Of a DNA stretch of 64,000 nt, positions 11,812 through 23,721 are shown piece by piece. Under the pieces are notes generated by a model. It was not told the DNA's origin. It made no database searches and saw only the letters and a list, made by a program, of their open reading frames with translations. This DNA comes from Chaetomium olivaceum (lineage: Eukaryota; Ascomycota; Sordariomycetes; Sordariales; Chaetomiaceae), in the NCBI GenBank assembly GCA_039881045.1, contig JAYWVB010000078.1:45723-109722 (forward strand), given 5' to 3'. Both the position numbers and the translations under genes were made by a program. Each line of letters opens with the position of its first letter. The stretch's first letter is position 1.

Positions 11812-13441
11812 ATGGATCGCCGAACGTTCGAAGGCCCAATGGACTGGGAATACCAGTCGCAACCCCCCGTGGACCATTCGAGTCCATTTGCAAAATTCTC
11901 CCGAGGACCCTCAACATGTGAGTCTCCCACGCACTTCTCTGGCACGGCAGTTTACACTTCCCTGCTCCGACTTCTGCGACTGTAATTCAATTCGCATCCT
12001 TCGGTCATGCAAGCTGGCCAGATGGATACTGACTGGGCTCTTGTACACAGCGACCTTCACCTCGCCGACGAAGCAGCGGTCATCAAACCCCAATCCTTTC
12101 GCATTCGCAGGCACTCCCAAAGGCTCGCCACTCAAGTCGCAAGATCAACCACGCCCGCCACATGCATCCTTCTTCAACCCCCAGCTGCCGCACAAGTCAT
12201 CAGCGCCAGCATTTCGGAATCCCGCCTTTACTACTCCGCAGAAACGGGTCGAGCAGCTAGTGTACCCCGAATATTCCGGCGCTGAATCCAGCCCCGCCTT
12301 GACCGACACTTCTGAAATGCCAGCGGAGACCCCGGAGTTTGAGCGAGAAGAGGACGCTGAGAAGCTGACCCTCACCCCATCTGCCGGAAGGACGTTGTTC
12401 AGCAAGACGCTGATACGGAACCATGCATCAGGCCGCGGAGAGATCCCCCGGTCAAGCCGGGACAAGATTAGGAAGAGGAAGCGGTTGCATGGGGACCGCG
12501 ACGTCGGCAGCGGCCGGTCCCGCCTACCGCACGACTCCGACGATTCCGATAGTGACTGGGAGGACGGGCTAGACCATGGCGCCAAACGAAGCAAGGACGG
12601 CAAGAAACCGAACCGGGGCTGGGTTAACAACTTTCTCTCCGCGGTCAGCGACCACCCGAGCGCACCGGCGATTCTGTCTAAATGGTTGCAACTGGGCGTC
12701 AACGTTATCCTTCTGAGCCTCGTTCTCTTTGGCATGTTCGCCATTTTCTCCCAGGTCCGGTCTGACCTCTCTCAAGCCGGCGAGAAAGCCCGAGCTTCCA
12801 TCGTCAACGAAATGTCGATTTGCACAGAAAATTACAGAAAGAACGGCTGTGCACCACGAGCAAACAGGGCGCCTGCTCTCGACGGGCCCTGCAACGAGTG
12901 GGAGGCATGCATGAACCAGGATCCCTCGGCAATCATGCATGTTCAGATCTCGGCCAAAAATATTGCCGAGATCATGAATGAGTTTGTGGGCGTTCTGACG
13001 TTCAAGACTTGGGTAAGAGAAGATAACGTCTAGCTCTAATCACTTTTGCTAACCGTTCCCCAGGGTTTCATCCTCTCCCTTTTCCTAGTCGCAGTCGTCG
13101 CTAGCAATGTCGGCTTCGGGTTTCTCCGCGAATCCACTCTCACTCACACAGCGAAGCCGGCAGAACCCCTGCATTCACCACCAGTCGTACCCCCCATGCT
13201 GGGGTCGGCAATCGCACACAATCCCCAGCAGGCCTACATATGGGCTCCCCTCAGCCAGACCCCGCGGCATGTCCGGAAAAACTTCTTTGCCAACGACGCT
13301 ACTGACTCGGAGGCATCACCAGATATGAGGATGATCATGCCGCCTCAGACCCCGTCAGGAAGGAGGAGTCCTAGCAAGGGGGACAGGGGCCGGAGCCCCG
13401 TGAAGGGCACCCGGGTACGGAGCCCGAGCAAGGGGTATTAG
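11812..13441 (+). CDS. Brr6/Brl1-family nuclear envelope protein
   Basis: Three exons (11812-11917, 12051-13012, 13064-13441) join in frame to give 481 residues. Members sit in the nuclear envelope and help nuclear pore assembly and lipid homeostasis. The N terminus is Pro/Ser-rich and disordered, followed by acidic and basic stretches. The conserved domain then shows a first membrane segment (LGVNVILLSLVLFGMFAIFS), a lumenal part with four cysteines (CTENYRKNGC, CNEWEACM) that fits the disulfide-bridged family domain, and a second membrane segment (GFILSLFLVAVVASNVGFGF). The C-terminal tail has SPSKG/SPVKG repeats. The name of the family domain (di-sulfide bridge nucleocytoplasmic transport) fits these cysteines. 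I cannot tell BRR6 from BRL1. Confidence 0.9.
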
Positions 13442-15294
13442 AGGGGTGGCAGGAGGCTGTTGGGTTTTGGGGGTGCTTGGCTTTGCCACCGCCGCTGTGT
13501 ATTACGCTGTAAAACCGCATTTGGATTCCCTTTGTACGGGCTGGTTTGGGTCGGAATCATGGCAACAAGGTGTTTTGGTTTGCGATCATGGCGAGGGCCG
13601 CGCGGTACTGTAGAAGCCTGGTAGATCTCGGGTTAGGTCTTTTTCGTTTGTCCTTATTTACTCCGGCAGCTCCACCCTTGAGGTAGTTACTCGGTATCTC
13701 TTTTAATCCGTCTTGTTCAATGTCGAACCGCAGCTCAATGTGATTTTCTAACCGGATTTGATAGAGGTCGCGGCTCATCTGGAACAAGAATGATCTCGTC
13801 GGGGTTACCACAGTCTTGAAATACCGAGGTATGACCTGAAGGTCCCCATAACTTCGAACCTCTCGTCGCCGTGGTGTTCAAGAACTTTGGGGCCACAACA
13901 AATGGGACGCACGCGGGCCTTGGCGCCCAGGCGATTAGCGCTGGGAAACAGCGGGGGATGGGAACTGAGACGACATCCTGACTCGATATCGACAATTTCA
14001 GCTGCCATGTGTGTTTCACGCTGTATGGTTGATTGAAAAGAGCTGATTACTAATTCACATCCCGGGACAGGCGAAAAGCCATAGGGATATGAAACAACCT
14101 TTACCTACGCTAGAGCAGAGAAAGTGTCTTGTCGGATGCGCGTACATATCCTAGTAGAGTCGAGAAAGGATCGGGTTCCCTTAGATAATGAAGTCTCTCC
14201 TCGAATTCCGAGGTTCCCGACATCAAATACAATACACTCCAACACTGGTTTTGTTCCCGCTAACAAAGAAACCAGGATTGTACTGTACAAAGTATACACA
14301 GCAGATACGGGAGGGGACATGGTCTGATGGATTTCGCTGTGCCTTGGTTCTTCCATTATGCACGTTCAAGGGCCTGGTTGCGGCTGGAGAGTGTTCGAGT
14401 CGGAGTTGGCTTGGTGGCGGGGAACTGTTCACCTCTCGTTCCTTGGGGAACTGGGCATGGCTTGCCAAGCTTGCCAAGCTAATCGCCTGCCATGGAAGCT
14501 TCAAACCTCAGATCACAATGGGGTGACTGGGCTTGCACGTGGCTTGCTTGAAATTGGTCACATTGAGAAAGGCAACGAAATTAAATCAGGTAGGTGTAGC
14601 AGGTCTTTCCCTAAAATGCCCGCTGCTGGGAGAGAATTTGAGCCGAATTTGGAAGTAACGCTACGCTTGACGCAAAGGTTTTGCCACAATCAGATGCAGT
14701 CTGACGCACCTATAATGGAAATATGGTCCTAGCTTCAGTGCAGACCCGGGGCCTGGCACGCTTGAGTGCTGGGGTGACACTGAAGCGGGGCGATCCGAGA
14801 TGTTTTAAGGCTGTAATACAAATCCGTACCAAGTACCGAGTATCTTAGCTTCAAAACCTGAATGGATGTATTTTGCTTTCCTGGCTTGTTTCACACCCGA
14901 CTCGAGCGAACTCGCCGCCGCCCAAGGACGACCTTATCTCTCAGCGAAGTTGATGCTCCCTAAGGCACCCAACCCCTCATCGCACCCTCCTCCTGCCGTT
15001 CCAGCGACTTGGTCGCATCTGAGTGCGTTGTACGTCTTACGGTTGCTTAGTTCGACGCCCACCCCTTCCTTCTCAGTCCTCTTCCCTCTCAATTTACTTC
15101 GATGTTTCGCCTGTGGTTCAAGCCGCGCCGCTAACTCGCCTTATTACGCCAGGCCCGAATCACATGTTCTGAATCCCGACGCGTGGCCCTCCTCGCTGTC
15201 CCTGACCATGCTAGTGGCCGTTGATCGACAGACCGATCGCGTTTTTTCTTCGGATGCCACCTGAGGCAGGGACGCGCCAGGTGGACATAAAAAT
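13442..15294. other. Intergenic, no convincing gene
   Basis: This 1.85 kb has some codon-like stretches on the minus strand at 13557-14019, but they change frame without splice sites and match no family I know. A short tandem duplication (CTTGCCAAG) occurs near 14461-14479. The last part should contain the promoter of the Zn2Cys6 gene. Confidence 0.4.
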
Positions 15295-18055
15295 ATGGAT
15301 CCCATGGAGGAGGACGGGCCGGGAGGAAACACGCCGCCGCCTGGTTCCACGTCGAGCGGAAACAACACAGCGCTTTCCCCGGGCACATCAGCTGCTCCGG
15401 CGGGATCAGCTACAGCTCCGACTGCATCGAAGAGAAAGAGAGGTCTCGGTGTCGTGACACCGAACGCTTGTACCGAGTGTCGCAAGAAACGCGCAAAGGT
15501 TGGTAAGCTAGCTAGGCTTCCGAATACCCGCCCCCGCCCGTCATCCCCGGGCCAGCAAAGATGATTCGAGACTCACAATTGCTACCGCGCGTAGTGCGAC
15601 GGACGTAAACCTTGCGGTAGATGCAAGGGTCAAAAGGACGTTGAGTGTGTCTATGAGATCCCCGTCCGTCAATCGAAAGAGAATCTGCGGCACGAGATTG
15701 AGCAGCTCCGGCGCCAGCAGCGTAACAATGAGCAGGTTATTGCTGGCCTTGTCCGCCCGGACCTTTGGGAAGAGGTCCTCTCCCGTCTACGCAGCGGCCA
15801 GAGTGTGGAGTCGATATCGGAGTGGCTTGGGGGTCCATGCCATCCGGGGGTGGTGCCCTACCTCAATCAGTCGGCTGCTGTGTCAAGGGAGTACGCGCCC
15901 GGACGGTCTGGTTACAGGCTCAATTCTGCCGCGCCGAGCAACTACGCGCCACTTCCGCCCGGTCCGAGTGCACTCAGCCCAGCTCCCGGCCAGCAACAAC
16001 AGCAACAGCAGCAGCAGCAGCAGCAGCATGGCATCCGGCACGACACGGATCATAATAGCCCCTGGGGAGGCCACTTCTCCAGTCAGAGCAACCCGACTCC
16101 GAGTGGCTCCCACGACACAGCGAACTGGAACCCGGATGTTGTCAGAACCGCTCAGTCGCGAGTTGGGTCATGGGTTGAGAGTCAAGTCGACGATTCGCAG
16201 GCGCAAAGAGGGCGCGGTTATGGGCATATCTTGCTGCCCGATGTCCCTGAAATGCAGGTTCCTCCGGGGACATGGACGACAATAACCAGTGACCCTGGGT
16301 TGGTGCAGCATCTGTTGGCTCTCTATTTTTGCTGGGAGTATCCAACCTTCGCCTCGCTCAGCAAAGAGCATTTCCTTAAGGACTTTATGGAAGGAAGACC
16401 CCGGTTCTGCTCCTCCATCCTAGTCAACGCGTTACTGGCTTTGGGATGCCGCTTCTCGAGCCAACCCAACACACGGTCTAATCCGGACGATCCGCACACG
16501 TCGGGCGACCACTTCTTCAAGGAATGTCAGCGGTTATATTATCAAGAACAAAATCACCACAAACTCACCACGATTCAAGCGCTAGGAATAATGTCTATTA
16601 GAGAGGCAAGCTGCGGCAGGGACTCAGAGAGCTGGTATTACGCCGGTCAGAGCATTCGGTTGGCCATCGAGATGGGTCTGCATCGACTGCAGGACGATGG
16701 CAAAGATGATGATGAAAGCGCAGTCCAAGCGGCTACCTTTTGGGGGGCTTTTGCTCTGGACCAGTAAGCAACACCAAAATCCGGGGTTTCGTGGCTCAAG
16801 ATTCTAACTACCGATGACCAGCGCATGGTCATTGGCAACGGGCTCACTTCCCCAATGCTCGTGTTTCCCTCGCCTCCCACCGAAGCCTGCGATAATAGAT
16901 GATATCGAGGCATCGCTGTGGATTCCTTATACGGATGACGGTAAACACGCCCCTTTTCAGATGCCTCTCCTTCCGGAACTGAGCGTATCATCAGGCGCGC
17001 CACTCCAACGGTCTTGTGAGCAGCCGTCTAATGTGCGGTCCGTGTATAAATGCTTCTGCGAGCTCAGCGAGCTTGTTCATCAGTCACTATACATCCTTCA
17101 TTCACCCGGGCGGCCGCTCACAAGCCGAGACCTCCTTACAATATATACTCAATACCTCAACTGGTACGACAAGATACCAGAGGTGCTACGACTAGGCCAC
17201 AACTTCACTCCGGCCGTCTTGTTTGCACAGTGCGTTCCCTACCATAAGACCGCTGACCTTGTGTGGCGGGAGCATGGTTGGCCGTAGGTTTGGCTCAGAA
17301 GCTAACGGTGTCATAGCATGTACTATCACTTCGCCATACTCCTCCTCTTTCGGCCCTTGATCAAACTCCGGATCATTGGGTCCAGCATATCCCCGCGCGA
17401 TGTCTGCTCCCAGGCAGCCGATGCCATTACTGGTCTCTTGCGCTCGTATGCACAACTTTACACATTGAGACGGACCCCGTCGTTTGTCCCCTATTTCGTT
17501 CTCACATCTTCCATCATGCATCTAGCCATAGCCGCGGCAGGCGCCAGCTCGCAGTCATCCAAAAGCGGCGACATCGCGCAGAGCGGCCAAGGCGCCCGAG
17601 GACCAGCCGCGCTGGCTCCCCACGTTATCGATGCCCTTAGCCGGGGCATCGCAGATCTCACCGAGATGGCGCCTTGTCATCATTTTGCCGAACAAGCACT
17701 CAACATCCTAACATTCTTGGCGAAAAAGTGGAACATTGACGTCGAGATCAAAGCCACCATGGACGATGAGCCCCGCGAGGTAGCATTGGCTGCAATAGAC
17801 AATTCCACGAGGCCGGTGACGACGAGCCTCAATTTCTTTGCCCCCAACTTCTTGGAGTCTGACTTCAACTCCACGTGGGGCGGCGGCACGACATCGGGGT
17901 TGGGCGCCGACTCGAGGCCCGGCAGCAGGCCCACCCACGCCGCAGACCTCGCCGATGCGCTGGAGAACCCGCTGTTCTGGCCGTTCCCGATGCAGGGCCG
18001 TCCCATGCTCCCGACTGGAAAGGAGCTGGAGGAGGCTGGGTTCGAGTTATTCTAA
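15295..18055 (+). CDS. Zn2Cys6 transcription factor, NirA-like
   Basis: Four exons (15295-15498, 15595-16763, 16822-17229, 17317-18055) give 839 residues in one frame. The binuclear cluster is split by intron 1: NACTECRKKRAK then CDGRKPCGRCKGQKDVEC, spacing CX2CX6CX5CX2CX7C. A basic coiled-coil linker (EIEQLRRQQRN) follows, then a poly-Gln tract. The fungal-specific domain follows, with landmarks ALGCRFSSQP, FALDHAWSLATG and HMYYHFAILLLFRP, all across splice junctions, which supports the introns. These landmarks are those of factors usually named after the nitrate regulator NirA, but that subfamily is large, so a role in nitrate use is not implied. Intron 1 has a weak donor (GTTGGT); the nearby GTAAGC would break the frame. 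Confidence 0.9.
15991..16028 (+). repeat. CAG/CAA tract encoding poly-Gln
   Basis: About twelve glutamine codons in a row inside the Zn2Cys6 factor, between the DNA-binding and regulatory domains. Its length is likely to vary among strains. Confidence 0.9.
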
Positions 18056-20029
18056 CAGCTTCGGACGAACGAATAGTTACGGGTCAGGTAAACTGGCAAC
18101 GCAACATTCTCGTCCGGTTTGGGGTCCCCGCGGGCGCCGACCTCAGAGGGCCGAGAGGATCAATAAACGGGAAAAAACATCAGGGGAATTTGCGACGGCG
18201 AAATATGGGGGCGGGTTTGAGATTACCTCTGGCAAGATATAGGTCCCTTTTGAAGAAAGGGGACATTCATCAAATCAAGGCAACAATTGCAGTTCAAAAA
18301 GTGAGCCGTCATTTTTGTGCACCACACACAGCATGCATGTGGACGGCGTCTGACTTAAGGGGGCCGCTCGCAACCCTTTCCCTTTGTTTGACACCCACTT
18401 GGATAACGCCAAAATTATCACTGCTATCATTAGCTCTTTGCGTTTTCCCAAGTGTAATACCAAGTCCATATGGTCATTACAGCAGTCGAGAAAGGGTCAG
18501 ACTCGGGTAGTTTGAGCCTTTCGTGGAAGCTGTTGACAGCCCAACGGCGTTCACAGGGGTGTTTTCTCGGCAACGCTTACCCTCCAAGTTCCTTGCACAG
18601 CAGCAGACAAACAAGCCCCATCGATCCGGAACCCCGGACGTTTAGAAGAGGCTTGCCGTTGCAAGTTTGCAGAGAAGATCGGTTCTGGGTGTGTGTCCCG
18701 CCTTACATACATCCATACAGAGATAGAAAAGGGGATTGCCTGACTCCCGGTCCTTAATTGAACGGTTTTAATAAGAGGGACAGGCTCGAGACAAGAAATC
18801 AAGAAACCGATCGGGACCGAAGGCTGATCCTTGACCCCACACCTTGCGAGATCCGATCTTCTTTCAACAACCCATCCTTGCTCTCGTTGTTGGGAAAGAA
18901 TGGGGGCGGATGGGAGAACGGATGAACCAAGAACAGACGGGACGAGGAGCATCCCTGTCATCAGCAGTTGGGAACAGAAAGAAAACAGCCAGCGCCGCAG
19001 CCGGCGAGCCATTTTATTGATCCTTCTCCTCTCAGCTGCTGCAGCCAGCAGCAGCGCGAGCAAACAAAACACTCAGACCAGCCCAACAAGCATCCTCATT
19101 CCCCCTTGAGCAGCAGCGCCGCAGGCGCCTCGACGCGTGCTGATTGGGCGCCACGCTGCAAGGCGTGGTGTTTCGAAACGCACTCGTCCAGCGGGGTTCC
19201 CAGGCAGTGTTTCAGGTGGGTACAGGGGTGGGAATCGGCGCTGTGCCCAATCAGCGGGGGGGAGGCCGGGGACGGGGCTGGATCAAACTGGGGGGCAGGG
19301 AGAGAGAGCGAGCGAGGGTTCGGGAGGGTCGCAGACGATCTGCCGCACCCTGTCCTGGTTGCTGCCCACCCGCTGCCCGTCACTCACCCTGTGGCTCGTG
19401 GTGGGTGTGTTGGTGGGTTGGTGGGTTGGTGGGTGGGTGGAGGCGGGCTGCCATCGAGGTTGTCGAGGTTGGCCGGTGTTTTGAGACAGGTTTGTTGATG
19501 ATGGGGCTGCTGCTGCTGCTGCCCGGGGATCGATGGATGATGTGACGGACGGGGATGGATGAAAGAGAACAGGATTTCTTGCGTGTCGCTCGCACTCGTT
19601 AGCCGGTCCTGTTTTCCCCCTCTTCCTTTCCCTCACAATCAGTCAGCACTCCCCGGTTCCTCGGTGCCTCGCCCCCGACCCGCGCCGCGCGCTCCATCCC
19701 CTGGAGGCCTTTCCCCCCTGTCCCATTTTTAAAGGGAGGGTTGCAGCCATCCTCGGGCGCGTCGTATTATATTCCTGGCTGGTCTCCCACATGCGCGTGG
19801 CCTCGCTCGCCGCACCTGAACCTAGCATCTTTTTGTTTCTTCTCCATTTTTGCTCCTCGTGTTTTTGCACTTGCACACGATGGAAAGCTAACTACGTCAG
19901 ATTTTGCCGGGAGCAATCGATCTACCTACTCGCCAACGACTTTCTCTCTTTTTTTTTCTCTTTTTTTGACCATTGCTGCTTTATGCTGGGCTGAGCTGAG
20001 CTGAGCCTCGGGCCGCTCATTCTTTCACA
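18056..20029. other. Long upstream region of the C2H2 gene
   Basis: Almost 2 kb without a gene. It holds a G-rich tract, pyrimidine runs near 19940-19970 and a triple GAGCT repeat (19990-20006) just before the C2H2 start codon. The many open frames are GC-driven and carry no motifs. The length suggests a large promoter and 5' UTR. Confidence 0.5.
19399..19440 (+). repeat. G-rich GGTGGGTT array, possible G-quadruplex
   Basis: Tandem units of about 8 bp with repeated GGG runs (TTGGTGGG three times, then GTGGGTGG). Four or more GGG runs within about 40 bases satisfy the usual G-quadruplex pattern on the + strand. Confidence 0.7.
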
Positions 20030-21952
20030 ATGGATCCTTTCCGTGATCCGCCGGCCGACAGCCTGGCTGCGGCCCGTCTTCATGTCCAGGCCCTCACCGA
20101 CTGTGGGTTATCACGAGAAGCGCTGCTGCGCGCATTGCTGGAGAACTATGGAGATGATGGTAAGAAAGACGGTTTCATTCGACGAGGAATTGAGTGATTG
20201 ACAACGTTTTTTAGGCAACGCTCCGATGGCAGGGATGGATGCAAGCAGTCCGCAGCTGGCTGCGCAACAGGGGCAGCAAGTTGTCCAGGAGAAACGCAGC
20301 CACCAAACACTTCACAACACGCGACTTTCGGTGTCGACGACGAGCTCCAAGTCATCAGGGAGGGCGAGCGTTCTGTCCACGGCGACTTCGATGAGCTCTG
20401 TGTCATCCCAGGGAGGACTTGGGGGCGGCGTTCAGGAACTTTCGGCGACGCCGCTGCCCGCGCCACCTGCGCCGCCCGTCAAGAGCAACAACCGGGGCAG
20501 CTCCAAACCGCAGGGCGCTTACTGGTGCACCTTCTGCGACGTCGCCTTCCAACGCAAGTTTGACTGGAAGCGGCATGAGGATGAGTTCCACGAGCGCTAC
20601 AAGCGCTACCCCTGTCCCAACTGCAACCGCATCTTTTGGGGCGCGAATACCTTCAACCAACACCACAAGAACGCCCATGGGTGTACAACCTGCCCGCATG
20701 CCGAGCGAGTGGTGAAGTATACGCAGAAGAAGACGGCATGGTATGTTATCTCGAGTTACCTCCACTCTTCCCTCGCTCCCTTTCCGCTATTTCCGCTTTT
20801 GGTCTCTCCTTCCGCAGTCCGAGGTCGTGCAGCCTACGCCGTGCATGGTGCGACCTCCGTAAACAAACCAGGCAAGCTGACTGTCCACCAGGGCATGTGG
20901 CTTCTGCGGCGGGTTCCTTGCCAGTCGTGACCGCTACTTTGACCATATCGCCCGGCACTACGAGGATGGCTGCAACAAGTCACACTGGAACCACTCGCTC
21001 GTCATCTACGGCCTATTGCATCAGCCCACTATCAGCCAAGCTTGGAAAGACCTGGACTCGGAGCTCTACGGTCATCTACCTCGCAACCAGCAACCCATGC
21101 TAGAATGGGAGGCCAAATCGACAGGCCACGCTCAGGGGTTCCTCGAGGGCGAAAGCCCAGGGAAACTCCAAGACCTCCTTGAATTCTTCAATGAGAGCCG
21201 CGACGACCCTAAATTCCTCGCTCGTCTCGCCCACGACTCGGCCACCATTCGCCTCCGAACCGAGGTCCAGCCGACCGTCGCACCTGTACCACCCCCTACG
21301 TCGTCGAGTTCGCGGCCGATCTCCGAACCGCCGAAGCACAAAGCCGTAATGAAGTCATCACCCTTAACGAAACACATGTCCACGCCCCAACCGCGCGCCG
21401 CCTCCACCACCAGCAGCATACGACGACGAACCGTTCCCGAAGAAGCAACGCAACATTGCACCCTTGCCCTCGATGTTTCCCAAAAATAATCCCTTTTTCA
21501 GCCAACAACCACCGACGACACCACAACAACACCAACAACCAGAACAACAACAGCAGCAACCACTCCCACAAACACCACAGGGCGTACTATCCCCCTACGG
21601 CCAACCGATGATGACCGCCGCGGGGACAGGCGGGTACTACGACCTCGCCGTAACGCACGTGCACCCGCACATGCAGCTCCTCTCGCAGATGACGCCGCAG
21701 CAGCAGCACCAGATCCAGCAGGAGCTCCAGCACCAGCAGGACCAGCAACGCCTCCACCAACAGCAACAGCCGCAGCAGCAGCAGTCACACCTAATGTCGC
21801 CACCGATGAATGTCTATGATGACTGGAGCAGTTTGGCGGGCACGGTGGTGGATGAGTCGGTGTTTGCGAATGCCATGGCCATGGGCTGGCAGCAGCAGCA
21901 GCAGCAGCAGCATCAGGCGGATATGGGGAGGGGGCATCCCGGGTCGGGGTGA
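20030..21952 (+). CDS. C2H2 zinc-finger protein with Gln-rich tail; frame break
   Basis: Exons 20030-20159, 20215-20740 and 20892 onward join in frame. The product has a helical N terminus (DSLAAARLHVQALTDCG), a Ser-rich linker, then C2H2 fingers: CTFCDVAFQRKFDWKRH, CPNCNRIFWGANTFNQHH and, across the 151-bp intron, CGFCGGFLASRDRYFDHIARH. A conserved-looking block follows (GLLHQPTISQAWKDLDSELY). The frame of the third exon stops at 21489, but a different frame is clearly coding from about 21390 to 21952 (PFPKKQRNIAPLPSMF, then a Gln-rich region with NVYDDWSSLAGTVVDES). I found no intron with the right length to join them. Either the gene is frameshifted near 21345-21400, or a base is missing in the assembly. 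It is probably a nuclear transcription regulator. Confidence 0.75.
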
Positions 21953-23721
21953 AAAACCCGGGTTTGGGAAAACGGTGGGGTTTGAGAAGAGGGGGAACAG
22001 AAAATACTGCTTCCGTTGCAGGAAATTGCTGGTCAGGTTCCGTGGGAGGAGGGGGCAGGGTTTATGATCTGGCCGGTGTCAGGCTGGTTTGTGCCCCTTT
22101 CCGAACCGGACCGCCAGCCATGAGTGAGGATTACCTTCTTTTTACCACAGGAAACTGTGGTAATGTGTATATATATGTAAATGGTTGTAAAGAGGCGGCT
22201 ATGGGGATCGGGGTTGGATGAGCACGGTATCATCCGGCGGGTTGGGCAGGGTGCACGAATACCATATTCTTTTGTCACACATTCACGGGTAGTATCTAGG
22301 TTTAGATGGCACTAATGGCCGGCAGAGACCACAGATGAGGAATACCTACGCTGCAAAGTAGTATCTTCAATGTTGAATCGTCAAGTCAGTCACGTCAGCG
22401 GTTCTTGCATACGGTTTGGTACGAATCCAGCAGTGGGCAAATTGATGCTGGCGGCCATGTTAGGCGCGATAGGGGTCACTGGGGCAGCGAGTGTTCTACA
22501 TCCCGCCCGTCCGTCCCGCACCCGTTCCATGGCGGGCATTAGCCGCGGCAGGCACGGATTGGTTGCGACCATGTATTTCCCGATGAGGGCTTGAACCAGA
22601 GCCAGCCAGATGTTACCTTGGAAGATTGGAAGACGTCACCACGCAAGCCGATCAGCGTCCTTCACTTGCCGATCCTGTCATTCCGCTCTGCCTGATTTAC
22701 ACCAGAGTTCACCCCAAGGCTCCCAGCGTGGAGACAGCCTGCAGGGGCAGGCCGGCCGTGACAGTGGAACCTGAAACGAAACGGGGAACCTCAGGACGGG
22801 GCAGCACCCCTGAATCTGAACCCTTGGGGGTCGATCAGCATGTCATGAGTGGACGAACCAAGACTCGGGAATGGTAGGGCTGTGCCGATCCGCTCCCAGC
22901 TGAGCTTGGCTTGAAGAAAACATTTGGCTTGGCTTCGAGTCCGGCAGCATACGTCAGGCATGAGTCTTGCCGGGTGCGGCTTGAGGGAAGACAATGTTAC
23001 CCTCGAGGTACTGGGGCTGGCTCACCTGATACCTGACGGCTGATGTTGGCGGTGAGGCTCAGGCAATGTGCCCGACTTTGGCTTGAGGCACACAGCTTGA
23101 GGGTGAGGATTGGAGGAAAGTTTAATTATCATATGAATGTAGACGCGGCTTGCTGGGGGCGATACGAGGCATGAGGAACGAGGCATAAGGCCCGATGATA
23201 TATATATACGCCACTATCTACATCGGTAAAATGTAGAAAGTCATATAGCACATCAATCACCACGTTTCTCACATATCCGAAGTGCTTAAAACCCTTTCCA
23301 GGCGTCCCAGACCCGGCCAACGATCCGGAACTTGTTTTTGAATCAAACGTCGACCAGGCGGGCTGCGGGCATCAAATTTACCATAAGGAGATCTTGACAG
23401 TACAAGTGGTCAGTCAGAACACCCTCTTTTAAGGCATTGTCTCTGACAATATTTCACCAGATTACCGGTTCTAGACTCCATCATGAACACAGCTAGTGCT
23501 CAGTCAAAAGCCTCGGATGGGCGGCCATATGCACCTTCAACGGCTAGCAGCGGAGCAGCTCAAAGACACGCTTCATCCGGGTACTACTCGCTGAATCGTT
23601 GGATGGGCGAGAGTAAGGATGAGCAACCATGGAGCCAGACAAACTTGTCCGGAACCCAGTCACATTCTCGAACTTCTCAACAGAAAGGGAACTCCGGAGG
23701 AAAGGTTCACTTATAAAACGA
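21953..23721. other. Intergenic, no gene seen
   Basis: This 1.77 kb holds the 3' ends of the convergent C2H2 and kelch genes. A 77-codon frame at 23483-23716 (+) has no motif and is not called. Several runs of GGCTTGAGG/CTTGAGGC-like sequence occur around 22910-23110, without clear periodicity. Confidence 0.45.

Noticed and set aside
13557..14019. Possible minus-strand gene
   Set aside because: Codon-like stretches shift frame with no splice sites and no family match.
15883..16113. Leu-rich minus-strand frame suggesting a membrane helix
   Set aside because: It is the antisense reading of the CAG/CAA tract in the Zn2Cys6 gene.
23483..23716. 77-codon + frame next to the kelch gene
   Set aside because: Ser/Gln composition only, no motif, and its end faces the kelch 3' end; insufficient support.
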